From: Symsagittifera roscoffensis
Taxonomy: Eukaryota; Xenacoelomorpha; Acoela; Convolutidae
Reading direction: 5' to 3'
Length of the DNA: 64,000 bases
NCBI RefSeq assembly: GCF_963678635.1
Contig: NC_087063.1
Span: 84,615,574-84,679,573, forward strand
This document shows positions 21,678 through 34,290 of this stretch, one piece after another. Made by a program: the position numbers and the translations under genes. The notes beneath the pieces were generated by a model. The model was given only the letters and a program-made list of their open reading frames with translations, was not told the origin of the DNA and ran no database searches. Position 1 is the first letter of the stretch, and every line of letters starts with the position of its first letter.

Positions 21678-24600
21678 ATGTGCGAAAAACCAGATGTTTT
21701 TTGCGTTAATATTTTTAGCATAGAAATGCAGCTAAATTACACTCACTTATCAAAAAATGCCAAATATTAAAAAACTCGCACAGTTTCATTTTGTGCAATC
21801 AGGAAGCAAAATTAACAAAATTACAAATATACAACTGAGTTTACTGGATAAAGATAATGTTTTATTCGATTTCACACCGGGCTCAAATAATTCTGGTGGT
21901 TTCTTAATGTTATGGTCATCAAACTTGAGTCCTGCAAAAAAAGTTGCTTCAAGTACTGGTTTTCAATTGTTAAATTTTGTCAAGATTGATTGGTTTGTTA
22001 TCAACGTTTATGCAAACCCAAATTCAATCCAAGCAACTTTGAATTCCCTGAAATTAAGCATCAAATTTTTTCCTAATAATTCGAAAATTATCATGATGGG
22101 TGATTTTAATGCGCTGAGTTATGACAATATTAACAGTTCTTCAATACTTAAGTTAAATGATGCACGTATCAAACCATTTACCCAACTCAAAGAACAAATT
22201 CATGATTGTTTTGGTTTTGTTGATTTTGCACTCAAGAATGATTTTTGTGATTATACAAAGTATGACAAACAACATAAAACTTTGGCGCTCATAGATTATG
22301 TTTTTATGAAATTCGAAACAGATAATGACTCTAGGATAAGCACTCAAATATCACTTTCTGATCATTTACTCTTACACGTTTTTGTTAAGCCATCTAACTT
22401 GTATCAGCGCGGCCCTAATTACTGGAAACTAAATGAAGAAATTTTAAAAAACAACGCCAGCACAATTTTTGTGACCTTCTCAGGTTTATTCAAGAAAACA
22501 AAAAGCGTGTAGATCAGAAAGAACTTAAAACATTGAAGTATCACGGAAATGTTCTCAGAAATTGCATTCACAGCGAAAAAAGTCCGAACCCTAGTTTGAT
22601 TGAAAAATATCATTTGGTGCTGGAAAATCTTCAAAAAGTTTCCAAGGAAAAAGATTTTTCGGATTATCGAAAAATTCAGAAAACTCTCAGCTATACATTT
22701 GAGGGTGTGGCCAAATTTTGTAGTCAATGGACCTCAAAGAACACATTTAACTCAATCAAGCGAATTCAAGTGGATCAGAACGTTTATCATACGGATGAGG
22801 ATATTCTTAATCAATTTCGAAAGTATTTTTCAAATATTTTTTCAAATGAATCTACAACAGACTCCGATCAACTACTAATGACATTTTTATCAAAATATTA
22901 ACTCGAAAATAATGAGCATGATGGCTATAATTACTTTACAGAAGATGAAATTCAATTGGCTATAAACAAATTGAATTTGAAAAGCTCGCCTGGACCAGAC
23001 GGCCTTACATCTCAGCTATATAAGACTTTTACGGATGAGTTTTGTTCAATTTTAGCTAAAGTTTTTAATCATTTTGATCATGGTGAAAACTTCCAAACAG
23101 TTTTTGCTTAGCAATAATCAAACTGCTTACGAAATCTGAAAATGCCATAGCAGTACAAGATTTTCGCCCCATCAGCCTCATGAATACTGACGCGAAAATC
23201 TTTGCCCATATAGTCTGTAATAGAATTAAAAAAGACATTTGCAAAGTTGTAAAAAACCATCAGCACGCGTATTTGCCTGGAAGACAATTGCACACAGCAA
23301 TACGAAAGTTGAAAAAAGCGATTACTCCAGAACGATTGGCTAACAGAGGTTCATGTGCTGTAAAGTTAGACTTTTCTAAAGCGTTTGACAGAATAACGTC
23401 TCATCAAAATTTTGAAAGGGTTAAACCTTGATGAGTTTTCAGTTAGAGATATTGAAACTTTGTATTTAGACTCAAAGGCAGTAATTGAGATAAATGGTTT
23501 TTTTATTAGCCAGCTTCAAAATTCATCGCGGTGTGAGACAAGGTTGTCCTCTTTCCGCACTTTTATTCATAGTTTTTATCGAACCCTTCTTCAAGCAATT
23601 GAATCTACGGAAGCAATTGAAGGTTTCTGGTTATTTTGCCCCAAATTAGTTTCATATGCAGACGACATAACTTGCCTTATCAAAATCCGATGTATTGACA
23701 GGTTGTTTAGCTTAATCGATACATTTTGCAGACAAACTCAAATGATGATTAACATAAGTAAAAATGAAGTGCTTTCCATACCTGATTTATCACCCTATAA
23801 AACAGTCAAGGAAACAAAAATACTTGGTTTCTTGTTTTACACTTCCCAAAAAATTGAAAATATTGAACTATTGTTGAGTTCTCAAATTCACAAACATCGC
23901 GGGTTAATTTCACTAAGTAAATCTTTGAGGGCCAAATCATTAACACTGTCAGTTTATGTTCTCCCTAAATTTTTTCATTTGGCTCGTCATACTACAGTTA
24001 ACTTGGAAACTGTTAGTAAATGCCAAGAATTATTAAACACAGAATTGAAAAAATCAAGCAGACTCGACATAAGGAAAGAAATTTTATATCACCCCATCTT
24101 AGATGGTTGGGTAGGCTTAACATGCCTACAACTTAAACTTTTTAGTCTAAAAATTATCAATTTCTTTGCTTCTGATATGTCAGATCAAAATAGTTTGTTA
24201 CCAACAGGATTTATTTTCTCGAAAGAAATTAAAAATTTGTTGAGAAATACGAACATCTCTATTGAAATAAGTTCGAGTGATTTTGCAATTAATTCAAACA
24301 TTAACAATAGCCGTTTAATTATAACAGTACAGACAAAATCGCGAGGTGTTTATTATTTCTGCTTACAAAACTGTAGTTTTCATAGAGCTGCGATTTCCCG
24401 CTTGTGTTTTGCTGCAAATCGTTACCTCTGTTCAGAAGAAGAATTGATTAAATTTACAGGCAAAGTTTGGAAAAATTCAATGCTTGATGTATGGGAAAAA
24501 ACTTTCTTTATAAATTTGCGTACGCTGTTTTTAAAGATCGAGAAAAGCGGTGGTTTTTATTTCTTGAGAATGCCCCCGAATGTTTCGATTGTAATTTAGA

Positions 24601-24837
24601 ATGCGAAACATTCGAACACCTACTTTTCAGTTGTACATCGCTACAACCTTCAAAAAACATATACAGATTAACAATTGGCGTGATGTTTTTGTATCAACCA
24701 ACATTGCAAGGCTTAAGTATGTTGTTGCGGTTATTCGTGGTGCATATTCAAAATCATCGACGTCATGGAAAATCAACTTGCAAACATTTGTGTCATGACA
24801 AGTATGGAAGATAAGAAATACAAATTGCTCCTTCTGA
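21678..24837 (+). pseudogene. LINE ORF2, copy L-2, full length but broken
   Basis: Endonuclease with GDFN and SDH (21757-22512); the RT fingers segment carries SSPGPDG at about 22985. RT motifs continue through FRPISLMN, LPGRQLH and DFSKAFD (about 23370), a damaged motif-B region (about 23525-23560) and YADD (about 23660). The C-terminal CCHC is C-x2-C-x8-H-x4-C in CFDC…HLLFSC. Lesions shared with other copies: the N-terminal shift, the shift after the endonuclease, the shift before FRPIS and the shift just before YADD. Private or pair-specific lesions: 'aaaatattaactcg' makes a stop at 22899 (also in L-6), and a small deletion follows AFDR (23390). A 1-base loss at 'aaacatatacag' shifts the last ~60 codons. 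No functional protein. Confidence 0.88.
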
Positions 24838-25360
24838 TATAAACTATAAGGACATGTTACACTTCAGCAACAAACCAGGATACCCGGTATCCGGTAAAAG
24901 TAATGTCAATTGAACAAAAACTGCTAAAAAGTAGAAGGTAGATATATCAAGCGTACCAGGATACTCTGTATCCGGTATTAAAAAATGTATTTTAAACACA
25001 AGTCACAGAAAGAACAAAAACAGTTTGACGATCAGGACACCCCGTATCCATTTGATCAAAAAATGTACAGAAACAGTTCAGAAACTATCTAGATGAGCTC
25101 TCAACAATTTAGAAGGTGTTTCTTGTGTTTACAATTAGGTTACTAACTCGATAAATTGTTTCCGACAAATATGATGTTATTTGTTGTTAATATTGATTTT
25201 GAAACTCTTAACTAAGCAAATTTAATTTACGATTTAAAAAAAAAATTTAGTTCATGTTTTTGCCTTCTGATTTCTACATTTTGAAAGAGAAAAGCCTAAT
25301 TTTTTTTCAAGTATATCTCCGGGTGAAGGCTTTTTTTGCCCCCCACGAGTAAATCGAATC
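24838..25360 (+). promoter_or_regulatory. LINE UTR with three GGATAC/GTATCC hairpins
   Basis: Links the ORF2 stop of L-2 to a new ORF1 head. Hairpin words: GGATACCCGGTATCC (24878), GGATACTCTGTATCC (24959, perfect stem) and GGACACCCCGTATCC (25035). An A/T-rich stretch with a nine-A run follows near 25235, then 'ctccgggtgaaggc' just before the ATG. No poly(A) tail or target duplication separates 3' and 5' parts. Promoter activity is inferred only from position. Confidence 0.55.
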
Positions 25361-25605
25361 ATGAGTCAACAACAATTGACGGAACCTCAGCTACCAATTA
25401 CTCATAAAGTGCTGATTGAAACGGAGACAAAATTCAGAAATGCGCTAACATCAAACAAATCGACGGCAGATAAAAACAAATCCAAATAATCAAAATCATC
25501 CCCCCATTCTCGAGAGAAAGTGTAAAGTCAGCAGAAAATCTAGCGCAGGCATATCGAAGTTGTGCTTCCGATATACTGAAAGAATTCCCTACAACAATGC
25601 AATAG
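25361..25605 (+). pseudogene. ORF1 head fused to module X (variant ORF1X), copy b
   Basis: The first ~81 codons of a second ORF1 subtype (EPQLPITHKV, KSTAEK, FSRESVKSAENLAQAYRSCASDILKEF), followed by TAG and then X. This subtype differs consistently from the ORF1 of L-1/L-3/L-7 (KATTET, FSKEIVKSAENLSQ, IHKQ). Here a 1-base loss in 'gcagataaaaacaaatcc' also shifts the frame. It lacks the RRM-like and zinc-knuckle parts, so it cannot act as a full ORF1 protein. Confidence 0.8.
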
Positions 25606-25608
25606 AAG

Positions 25609-27040
25609 GAACTATCTCTAGGTTTTTTGCCGAGGGAACTTTCGTTCCCGGTTCAGTATATAACAGTTATTCTTTAATCTGTTCAAGTTGTCAGAAATTG
25701 TTGCCAACTGTTCAAATGGTCAACAAAAATGTGGTAAAAAAAAGCTTTTCGATTTTAATAATCGTCTTCAGTTATGAACATCGAGTCAAAACATGCAAAT
25801 TTATAACAAAATGAACAAAAAACCTAAAAGGCAGGCAAGAAAAAGGACAGAAACACTGTCGCGCAAGTAAAATAACCCGCATGTAGGATTAGTCTTAGAA
25901 GACGTAACTCAGTGTATAACTGCGAAACTCGTCTTTGGTGTTCAGCGCCGGCGTTCTGCGAATATAGACAGCTTCCTGTGCTTTAGTTTTGACTGTCTTC
26001 GATTGACACATGAGCCTCTTTATGTGCAAACAAATGTAGTAATTGTGCGTCCTGTCAAAAAAACTCGAGTAATTTTTCGCGATTTCTCTTCTGCTTTGTC
26101 AGAACTCGTGTACAGTATTATCCAAAAATAAAAATTACCTCGAGAGGTTTGCTTGATACTTCGTTCTCAACCAGAGGTCGTTGATAGCCCCATACAATTT
26201 AGACATCAATTTTAGCCTCTTACAAGCTCTTTCAAGGCTCTTGGGAGTATGAGAGAAGCAATCATTGTGAATCAACTAGTCGAAACCTAAACAAATTCAA
26301 ATTAAAATGCAGCGTGTGAATTATGCTTCAGAGAAATTGGTTTTCCTTTTCTTATTTGAGCAGCCAGCCGGGAGCCTCACTACCAGAAACGCCACAACGC
26401 CAAAAATAATGGAACAATTCAAAAAATAGTGAATAGATAAACTTGAGACATGAATAATAATTACATTACAAGCTCAATCTGTGTTCAAAAGACATAAAAA
26501 TTATAAATTCAGCGTCTTACAAAATTAGAAAACGAAAAGTAAGTCAAACCAAATAGGGTTCTTTGATTTACCGAACCAATCTAAAATCCAAAATCGGAAT
26601 TTTTACAACATAGAAAAAACTCTTGAAGAAGTTTAATGAAAACAATTAACGGAAGAAAAACAAATTATTGCTAAATGATCAACAATAAAAAAAGACAATC
26701 ATGTTCAATCATTAAAAAAAGACAATCAAAAAATAACTCTTATTTTGCTACCAATCAAAATCATACCACATCAATTGTCATAATTGCCCCAAATCTTAGC
26801 TCCGGCTTGTCATCCATTAAAATTATCTTGACTTGAAAAAAGAGATGTCAATATCTGTTCTTTATGATTACCTAAGAATCTTATTAGCGAACGACTGATT
26901 TGTAGCAAGAAGAAAACTTTATTCTGAGCAGGGTTTTTTAAGTGGAGTCATGAAAAAATAGCATCACTCGTGTAAATTCGAAAACTTGACATCGTTCAAT
27001 TTAGAAATAATTGAAGAAAAAAAACACACGTGCAATATAG
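25609..27040 (+). mobile_element. Module X, copy 2 (148-bp internal deletion)
   Basis: Starts 'gaactatctctagg', with hairpin GGGAAC-tttc-GTTCCC at 25634-25649, and ends 'cacacgtgcaatatag'. At 26376/26377 'gggagcc|tcactacc' marks a 148-bp deletion relative to copy 1, shared with copy 7. It is flanked left by an ORF1 head and right by the ORF2 3' tail (27041-27085), i.e. a complete head-X-tail unit. It keeps the ATG-less open frame that contains RLTHEPL. Confidence 0.8.
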
Positions 27041-27610
27041 TCATGGGAAGTATGGAAGATAAGAAATACAAATTGCTCCTTCTGATATAAACTATAAAGA
27101 CATGTTAGACTTCAGCAACAAACCAGGTTACCCGGTATCCGGTAAAAGTAAAGTCAATTGAACAAAAACTGCTAAGAAGTAGAAGATAGACATATCAAGC
27201 GTACCAGGACACTTTGTATCCGGTATTAAAAATATTATTTTAAACAAGTCACAGAAAGAATAAAAACAGTTTGACGATCAGGACACACCGTATCCATTTG
27301 ATCAAAAAATGTACAGAAACAGTTCAGAAACTATCTAGATGAGCTCCCAACAATTTAGAAGGTGTTTCTTGTGTTTACATTTAGGTTACTAACTCAATAA
27401 ATTGTTTTCGACAAGTATGATGTTATTGGTTGCACATATTGATTATGAAAATCTTTACTAAAAAGTTTAATTTACAATTTAAAAATATATATATATAGAG
27501 ATGATGTTTTTATCTTCTGATTTCTACATTTTGAAAGAAAAAATCTAATTTTTTTTTAAGTATATCTCCGGGTGAAGGCTTTTTTGCCCCCCATTGAGTA
27601 AAACCAAGTC
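27041..27610 (+). mobile_element. ORF2 3' tail plus LINE UTR upstream of L-3
   Basis: 27041-27085 is the last part of ORF2 ('tcatgggaagtatggaag', stop TGA at 27083). The UTR follows with the three spaced hairpin words (…ggttacccggtatcc, …ggacactttgtatcc, …ggacacaccgtatcc), a TA-rich run near 27487 and the 'ctccgggtgaaggc' block before the ATG. The first hairpin has a mismatch here (GGTTAC). Confidence 0.7.
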
Positions 27611-28851
27611 ATGAGTCAACAACAACTGACGGAATCTCAGCTATCAATTACTCATGAAGTGCTGATTGAAACGGAGACAAAATTGAGAAATGCGCTAACA
27701 GCAAACAAAGCGACAACAGAAACAAAACAAATCCAAATAATCAAAATAATCCCCCCATTCTCGAAAGAAATTGTGAAGTCAGCTGAAAATCTGTCGCAGG
27801 CTTATCGGAGTTGTGCTTCCGATATACATAAACAATTCCCCACAACAATGCAACAGAAAATGACAATCTCAAAAACAATAACTGTGACAAATATGACCGC
27901 AAACTTCATACACTGACAGTAATTGCTCCCCCCGAAGCAGAGCAATTCATAACTAGCATCAAAAGCGAAGAAATCATTCTACTTAACAGGACGGTATTTC
28001 CCTGGGATGCTTTCCAAGGTCTCATAGACCCAAGAACATTTACCCTAAACTAGCCAAAATCAAATAGTCGAACTTGCCTTATGTATGCAACGATATCGAA
28101 GCGAAATTTATTCTCAAATTGCCAGAAGACATAACTCATAGCCCCATATTCCAATGTGAGACCTGTATCGTAACTGAACCGGGTCAGTATGTTTACACAG
28201 GAAGAGCCATTTTAGAAGTTAAAATTCAAAATGAAGAACAAGAGAAAAAGCTGACGCGGTCTTACAAATCGAGAATGGATGGCTTCAAAATGTGGGAAGG
28301 TGTAGAAATCTCGTTTCACATACTTTCACTACATGAATGTCAAAAATGCAAGATGTCTGGACGCCAAGAAAAAGGTCATCACGATGATTGGTGCAACATA
28401 GAAACCAAATAACCAATAATCCAAATAATCAGTACCCACAAAAACCAAGCTCCAATAATGCCAGCGACGAGAAAAACGATGACGAAACAACCAGCGATAA
28501 GTTTTGTGATGGTACCGAAAATGAAGAAGATAAGAATGTCGAAACACCACCATCTAGAGTTTTGATAAATGAATCTAAAACAAACAGTGTAGCAACTCCA
28601 AGTGAAGAAAAACAAAAGGATGAGGTTCTCAACAATCAGGTCGTAGATTTTCATTCTTAGTCAGCAAAAGAAAAAAAAAAGACAATTTAAATATCAAAAA
28701 TAACAAACGAAAATGTTCCTTTGATGGAAGAATGCTTAAAAAAAGAGAGCGTGAAACTTCACCAACCTCTTGGTCAGTTTTAACACGGAAGAATGTGCCT
28801 AAAGCGACATCTAAAAATAACGGAGAAGATTTGGTTGGAGTGAAGTGTTAG
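27611..28851 (+). pseudogene. LINE ORF1, copy L-3
   Basis: Starts MSQQQLTESQLS and stays open for 101 codons. A loss at 'gtgacaaatatgacc' (others 'gtgacaaaagatgacc') shifts the frame, a second loss hits 'ttccctgggatgc' and a nonsense change occurs at 'aaatagtcgaac' (28066). From 28074 the RRM-like part and zinc knuckle (HECQKC…HHDDWC) are open to 28412, where 'atagaaaccaaataacc' shifts again. All but the 28066 change are shared with L-7, showing the two copies are duplicates. Confidence 0.85.
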
Positions 28852-28861
28852 CAAAATTTCT

Positions 28862-30089
28862 ATGTGCGAAAAATCAGATATTTTTTGCGTTAATATTTTT
28901 AGCATAGAAATGCAGCTAAATTACACTCACTTATCAAAAAATGCCAAGTATTAAAAAACTCGCACAGTTTCATTTTGTGCACTCAGGAAGCAAAAATATC
29001 AAAACTTACAAATATACATTTGAGTTTACTGGATAACGATAATGTTTTATTCGATTTCACACCGGGGTCAAATAATTCTGGTGGTTTCTTAATGTTATGG
29101 TCATCAAACTTGAGTCCTGCAAAAAAAGTTGCTTCAAGTCCAGGTTTTCAATTGTTAAATTTTGTCAAACTTGATTGGTTTGTTATCAACGTTTATGCAA
29201 ACCCAAATTCATTCCAAGCAACTTTGAATTCCTTGAAATTAAGCATCAGATTTTTTCCTAATAATTCGAAAATTATCATGATGGGTGATTTTAATGCGCT
29301 GAGTTATGACAATATTAACAGTTCTTCAAAACTTAAGTTAAATGATGCACCTATCAAACCATTTACCCAACTCAAAGAACAAATTCATAATTGTTTTGGT
29401 TTTGTTGATTTTGCACTCAAGAATGATTTTTGTGATTATACAAATTATGACAAACAACATAAAACTTTTGCGCGCATAGATTATGTTTTTATGAAATTCG
29501 AAACAGAGTATGACTCTATGCAAAGCACTCAAATATCAATTTCTGATCATTTAGTCTTACACGTTTTTGTTAAGCCATCTAACTTGTATCAGCGCGGCCC
29601 TAGTTACTGGAAACTAAATGAAGAAATTTTAAAAAACAACGCCAGCACAATTTTTGTGACCTTCTGAGGTTTATTCAAGAAAACAAAAAGCGTGTAGATC
29701 AGAAAGAACTTAAAACATTGAAGTATCACAAAAATGTTCTCAGAAATTGCATTTACAGCGAAAAAAGTCCAAACCCTAGTTTGATTGAAAAATATCATTT
29801 GCTGCTGGAAAATCTTCAAAAAGTTTCCAAGGAAAAAGATTTTTCAGACTATCGAAAAATTCAGAAAACTCTCAGCTATACATTTGAGGGTGTGCCCAAA
29901 TTTTGTAGTCAATGGACCTCAAAGAACACAATTAACTCAATCAAGCGAATTCAAGTGGATCAGAACGTTTATCATACGGATGAGGATATTCTCAATCAAT
30001 TTCGAAAGTATTTTTCAAATATTTTTTCAAATAAATCTACAACAGACTCCGATCAACTACTAATGACATTTTTATCAAAACATAAACTC
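28862..30089 (+). pseudogene. LINE ORF2, copy L-3: endonuclease and start of RT
   Basis: Endonuclease frame 28975-29667 with QEAK, INVYANP, GDFN, RIDYVF and SDH; RT-N frame 29718-30089. It is cut at the same point as L-1 and L-5 ('cataaactc|ggaatctcag') and fused to ORF1 of L-4. It carries the same N-terminal and post-endonuclease frame breaks as the other copies. Confidence 0.85.
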
Positions 30090-31312
30090 GGAATCTCAGC
30101 TATCAATTACTCATGAAGTGCTGATTGAAACGGAGACAAAATTCAGAAATGCGCTAACAGCAAACAAAGCGACAACAGAAACAAACAAATCCAAATAATC
30201 AAAATAATCCCCCCATTCTCGAAAGAAATAGTGAAGTCAGCTGAAAATCTGTCGCAGGCTTATCGGAGTTGTGCTTCCGATATACATAAACAATTACCCA
30301 CAACAATGCAACAGAAAATGACAATCTCAAAAACAATAACTGTGACGAAAGATGACCGCAAACTTCATACACTAACAGTAATTGCTCCCCCCGAAGCAGA
30401 GCAATTCATAACTAGCATCAAAAGCGAAGGAATCATTCTACTTAACAGGACGGTATTTCCCATGGGATGCTTTCCAAGGTCTCATAGACCCAAGAAAATT
30501 TTTCCTAAACTAGCCAAAATCAAATTGTCGAACTTGCCTTATGTATGCAACGATATCGAAGCGAAATTAATTCTCAAATTGCCAGAAGACATAATTCATA
30601 GCCCCATATTCCAATGTGAGACCTGTATCGTAACTGAACCGGGTCAGTATGTTTACACAGGAGGAGCCATTTTAGAAGTTAAAATTCAAAACGAAGAACA
30701 AGAGAAAAAGCTGACGGACTGCTCTTACAAATCGAGAATGGATGGCTTCAAAATGTGGGAAGGTGTAGAAATCTCGTTTCACATACCTTCACTACATGAA
30801 TGTCAAAAATGCAAGATGTCTGGACGCCAAGAAAAAGGTCATCACGATGATTGGTGCAACATAGGAAACCAAATAACCAATAATCCAAATAATCAGTACC
30901 CACAAAACCAAGCTCCAATAATGCCAGCGACGAGAAAAACGATGACGAAACAACCAGCGATAAGTTTTGTAATGGTACCGAAAATGAAGAAGATAAAAAA
31001 GTCGAAACACCACCATCTAGAGTTTTGATAAATGAATCTAAAACAAACAGTGTAGCAACTCCAAGTGAAGAAAAACAAAAGGATGAGGTTCTCAACAATC
31101 AGGTCGTAGATTTTCATTCTTAGTCAGCAAAAGAAAAAAAAGACAATTTAAATATCGAAAATAACAAACGAAAATGTTTCTCTGACGGAAGAATGCTTAC
31201 AAAAAGAGAGCGTGAAACTTCACCAACCTCCTGGTCAGTTTTAACACGGAAGAATGGGCCTAAAACGAAATCTAAAAATAATGGAGAAGACTTGGTTGGA
31301 GTGAAGTGTTAG
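30090..31312 (+). pseudogene. LINE ORF1, copy L-4, 5' truncated
   Basis: Joins the L-3 RT fragment at about codon 8. The missing A in 'acagaaacaaacaaatcc' shifts the first part; from 30231 the central part is open through the RRM-like region and an intact zinc knuckle (HECQKC…HHDDWC). A loss in 'cccacaaaaccaagctcc' (others 'cacaaaaaccaagc') shifts the Asn-rich tail. A stop also replaces Tyr in the tail ('cattcttagtcagc'), shared with L-3, L-5 and L-7. Confidence 0.85.
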
Positions 31313-31322
31313 CAAAATTTCT

Positions 31323-34290
31323 ATGTGCGAAAAACCAGATATTTTTTGCGTTAATATTTTTAGCATAGAAATGCAGCTAAATTACACTCACTTATCAAAA
31401 AATGCCAAGTATTAAAAAACTCGCACAGTTTCATTTTGTGCATTCAGGAAGCAAAATTATCAAAACTTACAAATATACATTTGAGTTTACTGGATAAAGA
31501 TAATGTTTTATTCGATTTCACATCGGGCTCAAATAATTCTGGTGGTTTCTTAATGTTATGGTCATCAAACTTGAGTCCTGCAAAAAAAGTTGCTTCAAGT
31601 ACAGGTTTTCAATTGTTAAATTTTGTCAAACTTGATTGGTTTGTTATCAACGTTTATGCAAACCCAAATTCAATCCAAGCAACTTTGAATTCCTTGAAAT
31701 TAAGCATCAGATTTTTTCCTAATAATTCGAAAATTATCATGAATTATGTTTTTATGAAATTCGAAACAGAGTATGACTCTATGCAAAGCACTCAAAATCA
31801 CTTTCTGATCATTTACTCTTACACGTTTTTGTTAAGCCATCTAACTTGTATCAGCGCGGCCCTAGTTACTGGAAACTAAATGAAGAAATTTTAAAAAACA
31901 ACGCCAGCACAATTTTCGTGACCTTTTGAGGTTGATTCAAGAAAAAAAAAGCGTGTAGATCAGAAAGAACTTAAAACATTGAAGTATCACGAAAATGTTC
32001 TCAGAAATTGCATTCACAGCGAAAAAAGTCCGAACCCTTGTTTGATTGAAAAATATCACTTGGTGCTGGAAAATCTTCAAAAAGTTTCCAAGGAAAAAGA
32101 TTTTTCAGACTATCGAAAAATTCAGAAAACTCTCAGCTATACATTTGAGGGTGTGCCCAAATTTTGTAGTCAATGGACCTCAAAGAACACGATTAACTCA
32201 ATCAAGCAAATTCAAGTGAATCAGAACGTTTATCATACGGATGAGGATATTCTTAATCAATTTCGAAAGTATTTTTCAAATATTTTTTCAAATGAATCTA
32301 CAACAGACTCCGATCAACTACTAATGACATTTTTATCAAAACATAAACTCGAAAATAATGAGCATGATGGCTATAATTACTTTACAGAAGATGAAATTCA
32401 CTTGTTTATAAACAAATTGAATTTGAAAAGCTCGCCTGGACCAGACGGCCTCACATCTCAGCTATATAAGACTTTTACGGATGAGTTTTGTTCAATTTTA
32501 GCTAAAGTTTTTAATCATTTTGATCATGGTGAAAACTTCCAAACAGTTTTTGTTTAGCAATAATCAAACTGCTTACGAAATCTGAAAATGCCATAGCAGT
32601 ACAAGATTTTTGCCCCATCAGCCTCATGAATACTGACGCGAAAATCTTTGCCCATATAGTCTGTAATAGAATTAAAAAAGACATTTGCAAAGTTATAAAA
32701 AACAATCAGCACGCGTATTTGCCTGGAAGACAATTGCACACAGCAATACGAAAGTTGAAAAAAGCGATTACTCCAGAACGATTGGCTAACAGAGGTTCAT
32801 GTTCTGTAAAATTAGACTTTTCTAAAGCGTTTGACAGAGTTGACAGATAACTTCTCATCAAAATTTTGAAAGGGTTAAACCTTGATGAGTTTTCAGTTAG
32901 AGATATTGAAACTTTGTATTTAGACTCAAAAGCAGTAATTGAGATAAATGATTTTTTATTAGCCAGCTTCAAAATTCATCGCGGTGTGAGACAAGGTTGT
33001 CCTCTTTCCGCACTTTTATTCATAGTTTTTATCGAACCCTTCTTCAAGCAATTGAATCTACAGAAGCAATTGAAGGTTTCTGGTTATTGTGCCCCAAATT
33101 AGTTTCATATGCAGACGACATAACTTGCCGTATCAAAATCCGATGTATTGACAGGTTGTTTTGCTTAATCGATACATTTTGCAGACAAACTCAAATGATG
33201 ATTAACATAAGTAAAAATGAAGTGCTTTCCATACCTGATTTATCACCCTATAAAACAGTCAAGGAAACAAAAATACTTGGTGTCTTGTTTTACACTTCCC
33301 AAAAAGTTGAAAATATTGAACTATTGTTGAGTTCTCAAATTCAAAAACATCGCGGGTTAATTTCACTAAGTAAATCTTTGAGAGCCAAATCATTAACACT
33401 GTCAGTTTATGTTCTCCCTAAATTTTTTCATTTGGCTCGTCATACTAGAGTTAACTTGGAAACTGTTAGTAAATGCCAAGAATTATTAAATACAGAATTG
33501 AAAAAATCAAGCAGACTCGACATAAGGAAAGAAATTTTATATCACCCCATCTTAGATGGTGGGGTAGGCTTAACATGCCTACAACTTAAACTTTTTAGTC
33601 TAAAAATTATCAATTTCTTTGCTTCTGATATGTCAGATCAAAATAGTTTGTTACCAACAGGATTTATTTTCTCGAAAGAAATTAAAAATTTGTTGAGAAA
33701 TACGAACATCTCTATTGAAATAAGTTCGAGTGATTTTGCAATTAATTCAAACATTACAATAGCCGTTTAATTATAACAGTACAGACAAAATCGCGAGGTG
33801 TTTATTATTTCTGCTTACAAAACTGTAGTTTTCATAGAGCTGCGATTTCCCGCTTGTGTTTTGCTGCAAATCGTTACCTCTGTTCAGAAGAAGAATTGAT
33901 TAAATTTACAAGCAAAGTTTGGAAAAATTCAATGCTTGATGTATGGGAAAAAAACTTTCTTTATAAATTTGCGTACGCTGTTTTTAAAGATCGAGAAAAG
34001 CGGTGGTTTTTAATTCTTGAGAATGCCCCCGAATGTTTCGATTGTAATTTAGAATGCGAAACATTCGAACACCTACTTTTCAGTTGTACATCGCTACAAC
34101 CTTCAAAAAACATATACAGATTAACATTTGGCGTGATGTTTTTGTATCAACCAACATTGCAAGGCTTAAGTATGTTGTTGCGGTTATTCGTGGTGCATAT
34201 TCAAAATCATCGACGTCATGGAAAACCAACTTGCAAACATTTGTGTCATGACAAGTATGGAAGATAAGAAATACAAATTGCTCCTTCTGA
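31323..34290 (+). pseudogene. LINE ORF2, copy L-4, endonuclease deleted in frame
   Basis: A 198-bp in-frame deletion at 31741 ('atcatga|attatg') removes the GDFN catalytic segment and the residues up to DYVF, so the endonuclease is dead. The same deletion is in L-5. The RT follows in separate frames: 31979-32557 (ends QTVFV), 32626-32850 (DFSKAFDRVDR then TAA), 32866-33102 (RQGCPLS) and a YADD-containing frame to 33770. A 1-base loss near 33760 and another at 'aaacatatacag' break the C-terminal part. Confidence 0.88.

Noticed and set aside
23412-24599. N-terminal ~25-60 residues of the long YADD-containing frame (MKGLNLDEF… / MSSFRTFIHS…) as a real protein start
   Set aside because: Part of this text is the out-of-frame reading of the motif-B region; the true RT frame enters only just before YADD, after the shared frameshift.
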